NCBI GenBank assembly: GCA_934229275.1
Contig: CAKQDN010000009.1
Span: forward strand, 1-53,245
DNA: 53,245 nt
Source of the DNA: an uncultured Clostridia bacterium
GTDB taxonomy: Bacteria > Bacillota > Clostridia > Christensenellales > Pumilibacteraceae
Direction: 5' to 3'
The notes under the pieces: model-generated
Database searches by the model: none
Told to the model about the DNA's origin: nothing
The model's input: only the letters and a program-made list of their open reading frames with translations
Translations under genes and position numbers: made by a program
In this document: in pieces, positions 14,469-23,005 of the stretch
How positions within the stretch are numbered: the stretch's first letter is position 1
Layout: each line of letters opens with the position of its first letter

Positions 14469-15422
14469 TTACTCGGCTTTAAGACAGTTGAGAACGCCGC
14501 GGCAGGCGAAATCGCATGTTTTTTCGGCTATAAGTCCGTTTTCGTCCAGACGGAAAACGGCGGCGTTGTGCGAATTTTCGTTGCACACGACCATATAAGA
14601 GCCGAACACGTCGAAGTCGCGCGGACCCACTCCTCCGCAGTCGTATTTGCCGACGATTTTAAGCGCGGTTCCGTCGGTTTCGAGCGCGAACACGGCGTTT
14701 TCTCCGCGTACTGAAACGTAGAGAAGATTGCCCTTTCCGCGCCGTATCGCCGCTGCCGTAAGATTGTCTTTTTCGCAGGGCAGCACAAGCGTGGTTTTAA
14801 GTTCCAACGCGCCGTTTTCGAACGAGAACGCGCTGACCGACGGCACGAGTTCGTTGACGGCGTAAATTATTTTCTCGTCGTCGGAAAAAGCAAGGTGGCG
14901 GATTCCGTAGCCGTCCGGCACTTTCGCCGAGGTTACTTCCTTTAAGTTGCGGTCGTAAACGTAGAGTGTGTCCAGTCCGAGGTCGGTGCAGAAAACGTAT
15001 TTTCCGTCTTTCGAAACGGCGGTAAAATGCGTGTGCGGAGCGTCCTGACGGGGCAAATTTACGCCGCTTCCCGAGTGATATGCGGCGATTTCTCCGTTTT
15101 TGCAGATGTTGCCGCTGAGATAATTGACGATATACGCGTCGTTACCCTCAACCGCGAGGTGGCACGCGCACGTTCCGAGAGTGCTTTTAATCGCGGACGG
15201 CTGCGTTAAATCGGGGTTAAGCGTAAAATAGCCGCTGTATATGTCGTCGTCTGTCGGTTGACGCAGAAGAACGTGCAGTTCGTTTTCTTTAAGCACGGCG
15301 TACATAGGTTCGTCGCAGGCAAAATAATTCGTTTGAGTCAAAGTTCCGTTTTCGCCGAGTTCGCACTCGTATATTCCGCCGCCGGCGCTGCTGTCCGCGC
15401 ACGACAATAAGTAAATTTTCAT
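14469..15422 (-). CDS. lactonase-family beta-propeller (6-phosphogluconolactonase-like)
   Basis: 317 residues. It matches the seven-bladed propeller lactonase family (YbhE-type Pgl and related sugar lactonases): repeated blades, and the signature QDAPHTHFTAVSKDGKYVFCTDLGLDTLYVY split around residues 127-157, where His residues and the D-L-G-D segment mark the active-site face. It would hydrolyse an aldonolactone to the free acid. No signal peptide is present, so it is cytoplasmic. GAGG lies 10 nt before the ATG. It follows the RraA-like gene by 108 bp with no clear terminator or promoter between them. In this cluster it fits the step between sugar dehydrogenation and aldonate dehydration. Substrate is unknown. 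Confidence 0.8.
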   Translation of the reverse strand: MKIYLLSCADSSAGGGIYECELGENGTLTQTNYFACDEPMYAVLKENELHVLLRQPTDDDIYSGYFTLNPDLTQPSAIKSTLGTCACHLAVEGNDAYIVNYLSGNICKNGEIAAYHSGSGVNLPRQDAPHTHFTAVSKDGKYVFCTDLGLDTLYVYDRNLKEVTSAKVPDGYGIRHLAFSDDEKIIYAVNELVPSVSAFSFENGALELKTTLVLPCEKDNLTAAAIRRGKGNLLYVSVRGENAVFALETDGTALKIVGKYDCGGVGPRDFDVFGSYMVVCNENSHNAAVFRLDENGLIAEKTCDFACRGVLNCLKAE

Positions 15423-15465
15423 GTTTTGTAATCCTCTTTGCGTATTTTCGAAAGCGATTTTTTAT

Positions 15466-15501
15466 GCGTTCGCTTTACCTATATATGATACGACCGAACG
15501 C
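15466..15501 (-). other. inverted repeat between the RraA-like gene and lactonase
   Basis: GCGTTCG (15466-15472) and CGAACGC (15495-15501) pair perfectly across 22 nt. There is no T tract, so it is more likely an mRNA processing or stability element than a terminator. Confidence 0.35.
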
Positions 15502-15530
15502 TATGAAAATCACGCGTTATAAGAATTTAT

Positions 15531-16436
15531 TCAGAGCATGGTCTGAGTGTCGTTTGCGTCGCCGTGCTCGGCTGCGTAGTACTCTTCCGACCAATCGAGA
15601 TCGCGGTATTTTTCGCCGCGAGGATCGGTTTGTATCCAGTCGGTGAGCATGTCGAGCATCTCCGTCGTCCAGGTGGCGCGGTCGATTTGCGCGGTCGTAA
15701 ACCTATTCTGCGCGATCATTTCGAAGCCGAAGTCGTCCTTGACGTGCGTTTTCGCCGCTCCGTCCACCACTTCCGCCACGAGATACGCGGGAATGAACAG
15801 CACTCCGCCGCCTGCTCCGTACACTATGTCGCCCGGAAGCACGGTCGCTTTTCCGATGCGCGTTATCGAATTGAAGTCTTTCATGACGAAATCGCGGATG
15901 GGCGTGGGATCGATTCCGCGGTAGTACACCTGAACGTCCTCCACCTGCTTCATCTGCTGCGTATCGCGTATGCCGCCCCAGATGACCGCTCCGCCCGTTT
16001 TGGTCTTTGCTTTGATGGCGGTCGTGAGATTGCCGCCGATAAATGTTCCTTTATAAATCTTGTCGTACATGTCGGCAACGACGACGTCGCCTTCGGTAAG
16101 ACTGTCGATGACCCACTGATTGTAGTTACCTTTTCTGCCCTCTTGTGCGCCGACTCCGAACATGACTTCGTGCAGATCCGGGCGAGTGGGAACGAACGTT
16201 GCGGTTACCGCTCTTCCGACGAGTATTCTTCCGTCGTCGTGAAGCGTTTTAAGGTCGCCTTCGAACTGGCTTTCGTAACCTTTGACGAAAATGGGTTTCC
16301 ACAGTTCTTCGAGCGTCATTTTGCGCATTTTTTCGAGATATTTATCGGCTACGCGCGGTCTGCCGTCGGGAAAACGTTCGCCTTTCCATTGCGGCGTGAG
16401 CGCGATTATCTGTTCTCTGTCGTTGAATTTAATCAT
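15531..16436 (-). CDS. RraA-family protein (aldolase/regulator fold)
   Basis: 301 residues. The central region (about 95-240) has the RraA/HMG-aldolase fold: GVGAQEGRKGNYNQWVIDS, VVADMYDK, FIGGNLTTAIKAK and GGAVIWGGIRD, the last being the G-x-x-R-D metal/substrate motif. Members near sugar-acid genes are thought to cleave 4-hydroxy-2-oxo acids to pyruvate and an aldehyde; others regulate RNase E, which is unlikely here. ATG 16436 is chosen: it overlaps the esterase stop by 4 nt (ATGA) and AAGGAG lies within the end of that gene. It is longer than minimal RraA (about 160-230 residues), with extra N- and C-terminal helices. Role in the operon: predicted terminal aldolase. Confidence 0.8.
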   Translation of the reverse strand: MIKFNDREQIIALTPQWKGERFPDGRPRVADKYLEKMRKMTLEELWKPIFVKGYESQFEGDLKTLHDDGRILVGRAVTATFVPTRPDLHEVMFGVGAQEGRKGNYNQWVIDSLTEGDVVVADMYDKIYKGTFIGGNLTTAIKAKTKTGGAVIWGGIRDTQQMKQVEDVQVYYRGIDPTPIRDFVMKDFNSITRIGKATVLPGDIVYGAGGGVLFIPAYLVAEVVDGAAKTHVKDDFGFEMIAQNRFTTAQIDRATWTTEMLDMLTDWIQTDPRGEKYRDLDWSEEYYAAEHGDANDTQTML

Positions 16437-17056
16437 AATTTCTCCTTGGATAAAAGCCAATCGTAATTGTCGTCGTTTGCGTACGTCTTGCTCCAGCAGT
16501 CGTGATCGCATTCGGGATAGATGAAAAGTTCGACGTCGCCGCCGCAGGATTTAAGCGCGGCGTAAATGTGCCTGCTCTCTTCGGGATAGACCACCTCGTC
16601 CTTTTCGCCGTGGAACAGGCGAAGCGCGATGTTTTTAAGCCTTGCGGCGTTCCAGTACATTCCGCCGCCGCAACAGATTATGCCGGCAGCAAAAAGATCG
16701 GGCACGCTCGACATGAGTTGGTACATGCCGTAGCCGCCCATGCTGACGCCCGAGCCGTAAAACCGTTTCCGATCGACGTACGGCTGCGAGTATGCGTGTT
16801 TCGCGAGTGCAATCAGGCTTTCGAACTTATCGAACCAGGTATCCGTCGCGCACTGCGGTGCGAAAATAACGCAGCCCAAGGCGTGTTCGGTGAGTTTTAA
16901 AATCACGCTGTGCTTTTTGATCATGCCGAGGTCGTCGCCGCGCGTTCCCGCTCCGTGCGTAAAAAATATGGTCGGATATTTCTTCGTTTTGTCGAAATTT
17001 TCGGGCTTATACAGGCAATACTTAATCCCGGCGAATTCTTTTTCTTCGCAAATCAC
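16433..17056 (-). CDS. alpha/beta-hydrolase esterase
   Basis: 207 residues of the carboxylesterase/dienelactone-hydrolase type. Oxyanion region TIFFTHGAGTRGDD (about 29-42), nucleophile elbow GVSMGGYG (Gly-x-Ser-x-Gly, Ser near 105), acid Asp in LFHGEKDEVV, and His in PECDHDCW. No signal peptide, so intracellular. The start is GTG at 17056, overlapping the SDR stop (GTGA) with GGAGG 9 nt upstream. In the xylan context it could remove acetyl or feruloyl groups from imported oligosaccharides; that substrate is inferred from neighbours only. Confidence 0.85.
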   Translation of the reverse strand: MICEEKEFAGIKYCLYKPENFDKTKKYPTIFFTHGAGTRGDDLGMIKKHSVILKLTEHALGCVIFAPQCATDTWFDKFESLIALAKHAYSQPYVDRKRFYGSGVSMGGYGMYQLMSSVPDLFAAGIICCGGGMYWNAARLKNIALRLFHGEKDEVVYPEESRHIYAALKSCGGDVELFIYPECDHDCWSKTYANDDNYDWLLSKEKL

Positions 17057-17766
17057 AGGCTCATTCCTCCATCCACTTTAATATCCGCGCCGGTGATATA
17101 CGCAGACTGTTCGCCTGCTAAAAACGCCACTATTCCGGCGCAGTCATCGGGCGAGCCGAACCTTCCCTCGGGTATGCACGCTTCCACCTTTTTCCTTGCC
17201 TCGGGGTCGTTATACACGGACGCGTTGCGCGGCGTCGCTATGGCTCCCGGCGACACGTTGTTTACCGTAACTCCGTACGGCGCGACTACTTTCGCGACGT
17301 TTTCCACAAGGCTCATGACCGCGCATTTGGTTGCGGCGTAGAAACCAAGTTCGGGGTGACGGCGGTGCTGATTCACGCTGCCGATCGTGATTATTCGCCC
17401 GAATCCGTTTTTCTGCATCGCAGGGTAGTACGCCTGCATGAGTTTTAACGTGCTGACGACGTTTACCTGCAATTGATTTTCGATGCAATCGTCGGAAATG
17501 TCGAGCCAGTTCTGCTTGTACTGCACGCTTGCGTTGAGGACGAGTACGTCCACGTCGCCCGTTTTATCTTTGAGCGCGGCGACTTCTTCGGACTTGCCGA
17601 GATCGCACGTTACCGCTCCGTACGCTCCGATTTCGTTTTTAATTCGTTTGGCTTTATTTATGTCCGACGAGCAATGCACGAACACTTTGAATCCGTCTTT
17701 AACGAGGCGAGCGGCAATCGCTTTGCCTATGCCCTGCGTGGATCCCGTTACGAGTGCGGTTTTCAT
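17053..17766 (-). CDS. short-chain dehydrogenase/reductase
   Basis: A 237-residue classical SDR using NAD(P)H. TGSTQGIG (7-14) is the Rossmann glycine motif, LNASV replaces the usual NNAG, Ser of TIGSVN and Tyr/Lys of YAATK form the catalytic set, and SPGAIATP follows as expected. ATG 17766 overlaps the GH10 stop (ATGA), with GGAAAGGAAG just upstream. Annotations such as 3-oxoacyl-ACP reductase or gluconate dehydrogenase would be generic. Placed among lactonase, dehydratase and aldolase genes it is a candidate sugar (aldose) dehydrogenase forming the lactone. Confidence 0.88.
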   Translation of the reverse strand: MKTALVTGSTQGIGKAIAARLVKDGFKVFVHCSSDINKAKRIKNEIGAYGAVTCDLGKSEEVAALKDKTGDVDVLVLNASVQYKQNWLDISDDCIENQLQVNVVSTLKLMQAYYPAMQKNGFGRIITIGSVNQHRRHPELGFYAATKCAVMSLVENVAKVVAPYGVTVNNVSPGAIATPRNASVYNDPEARKKVEACIPEGRFGSPDDCAGIVAFLAGEQSAYITGADIKVDGGMSL

Positions 17767-19034
17767 AAGAGCACTTCCTTTCCGTTTTCGTCGAGATTGA
17801 CGGTATAGGTTTTGCCGTCCGCGGTTACTTCGTATTCGCCGTAGAATCCGCGAAAAGTCGCTTTTCCGCCTTTCACTATAACGTCCTCGTCGGTGTTCCA
17901 TACCTCTTTAATAAGGTGCTTAATGCGCTTGTAGGCAGGTTTTTCACTCATATCGAAGCGCAGCAGACCACCGCGGTAGTAGTTTTCTCCGTCCGCCATA
18001 TTGCCGGGCGTGGTGAACGCGGCGTAACCGTCCACGAGATTCCAGTAGATGATCTGCGTGATCGCAGGATAGGAAAACCACATCGAATACAGTTTTTCGA
18101 TGACGTCCGCCTGAAGTTGCTCGTCATGCTCTTCGGCGGTGTATGCCGGGATCGTGATCTCGGTGATCTGAACGGGCTTACCAAAGCGCGCGTAGTTATC
18201 GAGTACTTTCAGGCAGTGTGCGAGGTTATAGAACTTTCTCGTGCAGCGGAAATAGTCCTCCATGCGATAGAACATATGGTACTGCGCGCCCACGGCGTCC
18301 ACTCTCGCGCCTTTAAGGAGCAGATTTTCGATCTGCATCGAATAGGCGTCCCACGGCATGGTATTGTGATCCCAGATAGCGCCCGACCACTCGTTTATGC
18401 AAAGAGTGTTGTTCGGAAAGTATTTTTCGGCTTGTTTAAAGCAAAACTCCATGAATTCGGGATTTTTGTAAAAACCGGTTTTTCCGCCCTCCCAGAACAT
18501 TTCGTTGGTGACTTCTATCGTGGGGATTTTGTCCTTGTAACGCTCGGAAATTTGCCGCATGCGCTTTATTATGTGCTGTTTTACTTCTTCGTCGGACTTG
18601 TCTTTAAGCCATTCGGGGAAGAAATGATCGTAGCAAAGAGCGTGCTCGCGCGGCTCGATTCCGTTCTCCTCGCAGAATTTTACGCACAGATCGGTGGGCG
18701 GACGGCGATAGATTTTTTCGCTGTCGGCTGCGTAACGCGTTTTGCCGTCCTCGGGCTCGGTTGCGTCCCAGTAGAACGGAAGCGTGAGAAGATTGAACGT
18801 TTCTTTGATTTTCTGCTTATAAATCTCGTTTTTGTTTACGTCGTCGGGGAATTCGTCCAGCATGAACATATTGCAGCCGAAGCGGAATTTGTGATTTTTG
18901 AGTTTTACATGCACGTTTTTCGCGTTTCCGACGTCGAGCGTAAAGTCGCCTTTACGGTTTTTTTCGATGCCTTCGCGAATTTTTTTATCGGTTTGCTCGT
19001 CCGAGATAATCAATTGATCTATCGTGTAATCCAT
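17763..19034 (-). CDS. intracellular endo-1,4-beta-xylanase, GH10
   Basis: 423 residues. GH10 signatures: HALCYDHFFPEW (131-142), acid/base Glu178 in IEVTNEMFW, nucleophile Glu292 in QITEITIP, and YWNLVDG near the end of the barrel. An N-terminal ~50-residue beta segment and a C-terminal ~70-residue domain (FRGFYGEYEVTADGKTY) flank the barrel. It has no signal peptide, which is typical of xylanases that trim short imported xylo-oligosaccharides. GGAG lies 10 nt upstream of the ATG. It follows the dehydratase by 52 bp and overlaps the SDR by 4 nt, so they share a transcript. Confidence 0.9.
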   Translation of the reverse strand: MDYTIDQLIISDEQTDKKIREGIEKNRKGDFTLDVGNAKNVHVKLKNHKFRFGCNMFMLDEFPDDVNKNEIYKQKIKETFNLLTLPFYWDATEPEDGKTRYAADSEKIYRRPPTDLCVKFCEENGIEPREHALCYDHFFPEWLKDKSDEEVKQHIIKRMRQISERYKDKIPTIEVTNEMFWEGGKTGFYKNPEFMEFCFKQAEKYFPNNTLCINEWSGAIWDHNTMPWDAYSMQIENLLLKGARVDAVGAQYHMFYRMEDYFRCTRKFYNLAHCLKVLDNYARFGKPVQITEITIPAYTAEEHDEQLQADVIEKLYSMWFSYPAITQIIYWNLVDGYAAFTTPGNMADGENYYRGGLLRFDMSEKPAYKRIKHLIKEVWNTDEDVIVKGGKATFRGFYGEYEVTADGKTYTVNLDENGKEVLL

Positions 19035-19086
19035 TATAAAATCGCTCCTTTTGAAAATTATGGTTTTTTAATTTTATTCGTTTTAA

Positions 19087-20412
19087 TCAAGACCACTCGC
19101 GGTCGTTTGACCACTCTTTGTCCCACGCCGACGTTTCGCTCCAGGGCTTATCGCAATCCGCTTTCGCAAATTTTTCGATAAGCGCTTCGTTGAGGCTCTC
19201 GATACCCAGTCCGGGCGTGTCGGGCACTTTCATAAAGCCGTTTTCCATTTTGATCGCGGGGCTGACGAGATCGAACCATTCGGGGTGATCGACCGAGTGG
19301 AATTCGACGGCGAGCACGTCTTTAAGCGCGGCTGCGACGTGGACGGCTGCCATGAATCCGATCGGGCTTTCCGCCATGTGAATCGCAAGCGCGGCTCCGT
19401 ATTTTTCGCACAGGTCGCCCACTTTTTTCATTTCCGCAAAGCCGCCGACAGTAAGAAGGTCGGGGTGAACGACGTTTACGCCGGCTGCCAGCACTTTTTC
19501 GAAGTTCTCGGCAAGAAAAATGTCCTCGCCGGTGCAGAGCGGAACGCAGCAATTGGATGCGAACTTTTTAAGTTGCTCGGTCTGCTGCCACGGAGTGAGG
19601 TCCTCCATCCATGCGATGTTGTACTTTTCCATTCTGCGCGCAAAGCGGATCGCGTCCTCGATTGCGACGTGACCGAAATGGTCGACGGCAAGCGGAACTT
19701 CGTAGCCGATGACGTCACGCACTTCGCGGACGTAGTTTTCGAGGTGGTCCATGCCTTTTTCGGTGAGGTGTATGCCGGTCGCGAAATGCGGAACGGTGAA
19801 AATCTGATAGTTTTTCCCGAACATCAGCGACTTGTCGATAGAGCCGGACTGGTGGCAAATCGCCTTCATGTTGTACTTTTTATAGTCCTCGATAAGACCG
19901 ATCGGCGCGTTCAGCGTGCCGGGTTCGTCGTAGAGCAGTTCGATTCCGAGGTCCATTTTAAGGAACGTGAAGCCTTGCTCCATTCTCTTTTTAAGAGCCA
20001 TACCCATATCTCTTCCCGTATGCTTCCCGTCCACGTCGGTATCGCAGTAGACTCGCACTTCGTCGCGCCATTTGCCGCCGAGAAGTTGGTATACGGGGAC
20101 GCCGTAGAATTTTCCGATGATGTCGTAGAGCGCGACTTCGATGCCCGAAACGCCGCCGCCCTGACGCGAATGACCTCCGAATTGCTTTATTCTGTTGAAT
20201 AATTTCTCGACGTTCAGCGGATTTTCGCCGATAAGACGGGATTTGAGCATTTTCGCATAAGTTGCGCTGGACGCGTCGCGCACTTCGCCGTAGCCCACGA
20301 TGCCTGCGTTGGTGTAGATTTTAAGCAGAATCATGTGCTTGGGAAGTCCGTCGATGTCGGCAACGCGAAGATCTGTGATTTTAAGGTCGCTCGCTTTGAT
20401 TTTTTGAGTCAT
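19087..20412 (-). CDS. enolase-superfamily sugar-acid dehydratase (mandelate racemase group)
   Basis: 441 residues. N-terminal capping domain (about 1-125) and modified TIM barrel. The three Mg ligands are visible: Asp ~242 in PLAVDHFGH, Glu ~268 in WMEDLTPW, Glu ~294 in CTGEDIF. A His near 345 (AIHMAESP) with the preceding Asp of HPDLL fits the general-base His-Asp pair, and the beta-2 motif is LKMDLG (K-x-D). Such enzymes dehydrate aldonates or uronic-acid derivatives to 2-keto-3-deoxy acids. The specific substrate is not recognisable. The C-terminus has repeated W-S-E/W-S-N residues. It is first in the minus-strand operon, with AAGGAG before the ATG and a promoter that overlaps the divergent AraC promoter. 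Confidence 0.85.
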   Translation of the reverse strand: MTQKIKASDLKITDLRVADIDGLPKHMILLKIYTNAGIVGYGEVRDASSATYAKMLKSRLIGENPLNVEKLFNRIKQFGGHSRQGGGVSGIEVALYDIIGKFYGVPVYQLLGGKWRDEVRVYCDTDVDGKHTGRDMGMALKKRMEQGFTFLKMDLGIELLYDEPGTLNAPIGLIEDYKKYNMKAICHQSGSIDKSLMFGKNYQIFTVPHFATGIHLTEKGMDHLENYVREVRDVIGYEVPLAVDHFGHVAIEDAIRFARRMEKYNIAWMEDLTPWQQTEQLKKFASNCCVPLCTGEDIFLAENFEKVLAAGVNVVHPDLLTVGGFAEMKKVGDLCEKYGAALAIHMAESPIGFMAAVHVAAALKDVLAVEFHSVDHPEWFDLVSPAIKMENGFMKVPDTPGLGIESLNEALIEKFAKADCDKPWSETSAWDKEWSNDREWS

Positions 20413-20428
20413 AATACTCTCCTTTTCC

Positions 20429-20457
20429 TTGCAAAATTAAGTCGTTAGGTGTATAAT
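20429..20457 (+). promoter_or_regulatory. promoter of the AraC/AEC genes
   Basis: TTGCAA (20429-20434), 17 bp, TATAAT (20452-20457). Transcription should start near 20464, inside the opposing promoter region. Confidence 0.7.
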
Positions 20458-20473
20458 ACCTTTGTTTGCATCA

Positions 20474-20502
20474 ATTATACAACATAGCAGGAATTTAATC
20501 AA
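20474..20502 (-). promoter_or_regulatory. promoter of the dehydratase-xylanase operon
   Basis: Minus strand: TTGATT (20497-20502), 17 bp, TATAAT (20474-20479). It faces the plus-strand promoter head-on; the two start sites lie within a few bases. Confidence 0.7.
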
Positions 20503-20552
20503 CAACTATATTCCGAACTTTGCAAACAATATTCCGCGCAGGAGACGGGACG

Positions 20553-21437
20553 ATGAACGTTATCGGCGAACTTAACGACAAATACGGGAACGCGGTTTTC
20601 AGACTTTTTACATCGATTGCCGAGTGCCGCGAGGGTCAGTACCGCATGCATCGGCACACTCAGTACGAGATAGGTCTTATCGAGCGCGGCTGCGGATTTT
20701 ACGACACCGAACACGGCAGGGAAGAGATTTCGAGCGGCGACGTTTTTCTGTTCTCGGCGAACGAATACCATTGCATCACCGACATTTTTCCGTGCGGAGG
20801 CAAGCGCGACATGCAGATACTCAATCTGCAGTTTTTGCCCGGGTTCATATCCGACGAAAAGGGCGGCGCGTTCGACTCGTTTATGCGGATATTCACCGAC
20901 AGAAAGCCCGATTTTCGCAATAAATTGGACGAAAACAACCGTTATACGGGCGAAATTCAGAACTATATGCTGCGGATTAAAGAAGAATGCGAGCAGAAAC
21001 GACCTTGCTACGACGTACTTGCAAAAGGACTTTTGTGCGCTCTGCTGGTAACTCTTTACCGCTATTTCGGGCTGTGCGATCCGGTTTGCGACGACGAAAA
21101 ACCTGCTTGTTTGCACCTTAGCGACGTCATGCGCGCGGCGGCTTATATGAACGAGCATTACTGCGAGGACATAACGCTTGCGGATATTCTGGCGGCGGCT
21201 AATCTCGGAAAAACCGCTTTTACCTCCGCTTTTCACGAGGTTTTCGGCATGACCGCGTGGGATTACCTCAACATTAAGCGCATCGAAAAGTCGCTCGGGT
21301 TGCTTAAAAACACGGACGAAACCGTTCTTTCGGTCGCGGCGGCGTGCGGCTACAACAATACGGCAAATTTCAATCGGATTTTCCGCAAGATTACGGGGCT
21401 TACTCCCCGGCAATACCGCGTAAGTCACGGCAAGTGA
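20553..21437 (+). CDS. AraC-family transcriptional regulator
   Basis: 294 residues. N-terminal cupin sensor (about 1-150) with MHRHTQYEIGLIERGCG, SSGDVFLFSANEYHCI, a sugar-binding style pocket. The C-terminal double helix-turn-helix (about 195-290) includes DITLADILAAANLGKTAFTSAF and the family signature VLSVAAACGYNNTANFNRIFRKITGLTP. ATG 20553 is chosen over upstream non-ATG starts because AGGAG lies 8 nt before it and the cupin begins at once. Divergent from the xylanase operon with overlapping promoters, it is the obvious local regulator of that operon and possibly of the GH27 and GH2 promoters. The ligand is unknown. Confidence 0.92.
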   Translation: MNVIGELNDKYGNAVFRLFTSIAECREGQYRMHRHTQYEIGLIERGCGFYDTEHGREEISSGDVFLFSANEYHCITDIFPCGGKRDMQILNLQFLPGFISDEKGGAFDSFMRIFTDRKPDFRNKLDENNRYTGEIQNYMLRIKEECEQKRPCYDVLAKGLLCALLVTLYRYFGLCDPVCDDEKPACLHLSDVMRAAAYMNEHYCEDITLADILAAANLGKTAFTSAFHEVFGMTAWDYLNIKRIEKSLGLLKNTDETVLSVAAACGYNNTANFNRIFRKITGLTPRQYRVSHGK

Positions 21438-21474
21438 GAGTTTTCGGCACCGATTTTACAAGAGAAGGATTTAT

Positions 21475-22401
21475 ATGTTTACCATTGCAATTACCAACGT
21501 TTTAGTCACATTATGCTATGTCATACCGGGCTTTTTGCTCGGAAAATTAAAAAAAGCGGACGGAGCGCATCTCTCTACGCTCTCTGCCGTTCTGGTTTAC
21601 GTTTGTTCGCCGTGCATGATTATCGGCGCGATGTGGAAAAGCAAGCCGACGGCTCAAGAACTGATGTCGATGGGGCTATTCTTTATTATCGTATTGTCCC
21701 TTCAGGCGGCGTTCATGCTGGTTTTGTTCCTGATTTTCCGCAAAAAATTCGACGACGGTAAGTACAGAATTCTGACCATCGCGTCGGTTATGGGCAATTG
21801 CGGCTTTTTCGGTCTGCCGATCGTGAAGGCATTGTTCCCCGGCAACACGATGGTTATGAGTTATTCCTGTCTTGCGAGCGTCGCGCTTAATCTGCTGTCG
21901 TTCACCGTCGGTGTGTTCTGCGTTACCGGTGATAAAAGCAAGGTTAATTTGGTTAAAGGCATTTTTAATCCGAACACGCTGGGGCTGATCGTCGGTTTTG
22001 CGTTCGCATTTTTGGGAGTGCGCGAACTTCTGCCCGAAGCGTTTGTGACCGCGCTCGAACTCGTGGGCAACTCCTCTACGCCGATTTGCATGATAATTCT
22101 GGGCGTTCGGCTTGCGTGCGTGCCGTTCGGTAAACTGTTTGCGCGACCGTTCGTTTATCTGACGTGCTTTATGAAACTGGTGGTTTTTCCGCTGTTTTGC
22201 TATGCATCCGTGTATTTTCTGCCGATTAACGAGGTTTTGAAGGCGAGCGTACTCGTTTTAACTTCCGTTCCGTGTGCCTCGATGATTCTGAACATCGCTG
22301 AACTTTATGACGGCGAGCGCGAACTCTCGGCAAACAGCGTACTCCTCTCCACGCTTTTGTGCTTTATTACCATTCCGCTTTTAACTCTCCTCGTACAATA
22401 A
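21475..22401 (+). CDS. AEC-family (auxin efflux carrier-like) transporter
   Basis: A 308-residue inner-membrane protein with about ten transmembrane helices. It has the AEC layout: helix pairs, GNCGFFGLPIVKALF near residue 105 (the conserved G-N-x-G-x-x-P type crossover motif), and a second half with GNSSTPICMIILG. AEC carriers move small organic anions such as malate or other dicarboxylates. It lies 37 bp after the AraC gene, so probably co-transcribed, with AGAAGG before the ATG. Next to sugar-acid genes it may import or export an acid product; that is inference. Confidence 0.85.
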   Translation: MFTIAITNVLVTLCYVIPGFLLGKLKKADGAHLSTLSAVLVYVCSPCMIIGAMWKSKPTAQELMSMGLFFIIVLSLQAAFMLVLFLIFRKKFDDGKYRILTIASVMGNCGFFGLPIVKALFPGNTMVMSYSCLASVALNLLSFTVGVFCVTGDKSKVNLVKGIFNPNTLGLIVGFAFAFLGVRELLPEAFVTALELVGNSSTPICMIILGVRLACVPFGKLFARPFVYLTCFMKLVVFPLFCYASVYFLPINEVLKASVLVLTSVPCASMILNIAELYDGERELSANSVLLSTLLCFITIPLLTLLVQ

Positions 22402-22430
22402 TTTTCTTTCCTTTTTGAAAAAAAGGAAGC

Positions 22431-22534
22431 GGACAGCCAACGGACGCCTGTCCCTACAATAAGAGGTCAATAGTGCTTCTATCTATCCACCTCATAACTT
22501 AAAAGTTTTTGCTTACTTTTTACAAAAAAGTAAA
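22431..22534 (-). repeat. dispersed palindromic element, copy 2, with A/T-rich module
   Basis: GGACGCCTGTCCCTACAATA (22442-22461) is the exact reverse complement of 4513-4532, and GGACAG...CTGTCC (22431-22453) forms the hairpin. The A/T module AACTTAAAAGTTTTTGCTTA (from 22496) followed by a T5/A6 palindrome matches the module at 4710-4747. No gene is present in 22402-22590. Confidence 0.7.
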
Positions 22535-22570
22535 AAAAATACGCAAGTCGAATGACCTGCGTATTTTTGA
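22533..22570 (-). terminator. terminator of rplM-rpsI
   Basis: AAAATACGCA (22536-22545) pairs with TGCGTATTTT (22558-22567); A/T tracts on both sides make it usable in both directions, also by the AEC transcript. Confidence 0.8.
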
Positions 22571-22590
22571 AATCTTTGATTGAAGCGCGA

Positions 22591-23004
22591 TTATCTCTTG
22601 GAGAACTGGGGTGCGCGACGTGCTTTTTTCAAGCCGTACTTCTTTCTTTCCTTCATTCTCGGATCGCGAGTGAGGAATCCGGCTTTCTTGAGTTCTGCCT
22701 TGTAGCCTGCGTCTGCTTCGATGAGCGCGCGAGCGATACCGTGGCGGATTGCGCCTGCCTGACCGGTGTAGCCGCCGCCGCAAACGTTGACGTAAACGTC
22801 GAACTTGTCTGCTGCGTTGACGAGGTTAAGGGGCTGATTGACGATGTATTTCATGGTGTCGAGACCGAAATATTCGTCGAGAGTGCGCTTATTTACGACA
22901 ACAGTGCCGCTGCCGGGAACAAGACGAACGCGGGCAACCGCTTTTTTACGTCTGCCGGTTCCCCAATATTGCAATTTTTTCTTCATAGCGGATTTTGCTG
23001 CCAT
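22591..23004 (-). CDS. rpsI: 30S ribosomal protein S9
   Basis: 137 residues, full length. Carries the S9 signature GGGYTGQAGAIRHGIARAL (about 76-94) and the conserved basic C-terminal tail ending APQFSKR, whose last Arg contacts P-site tRNA. The ATG comes 1 nt after the rplM stop and uses an AGAGG site inside the end of rplM. It is the standard bacterial L13-S9 pair, assembled into the small subunit. Confidence 0.98.
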   Translation of the reverse strand: MAAKSAMKKKLQYWGTGRRKKAVARVRLVPGSGTVVVNKRTLDEYFGLDTMKYIVNQPLNLVNAADKFDVYVNVCGGGYTGQAGAIRHGIARALIEADAGYKAELKKAGFLTRDPRMKERKKYGLKKARRAPQFSKR

Positions 23005-23005
23005 A

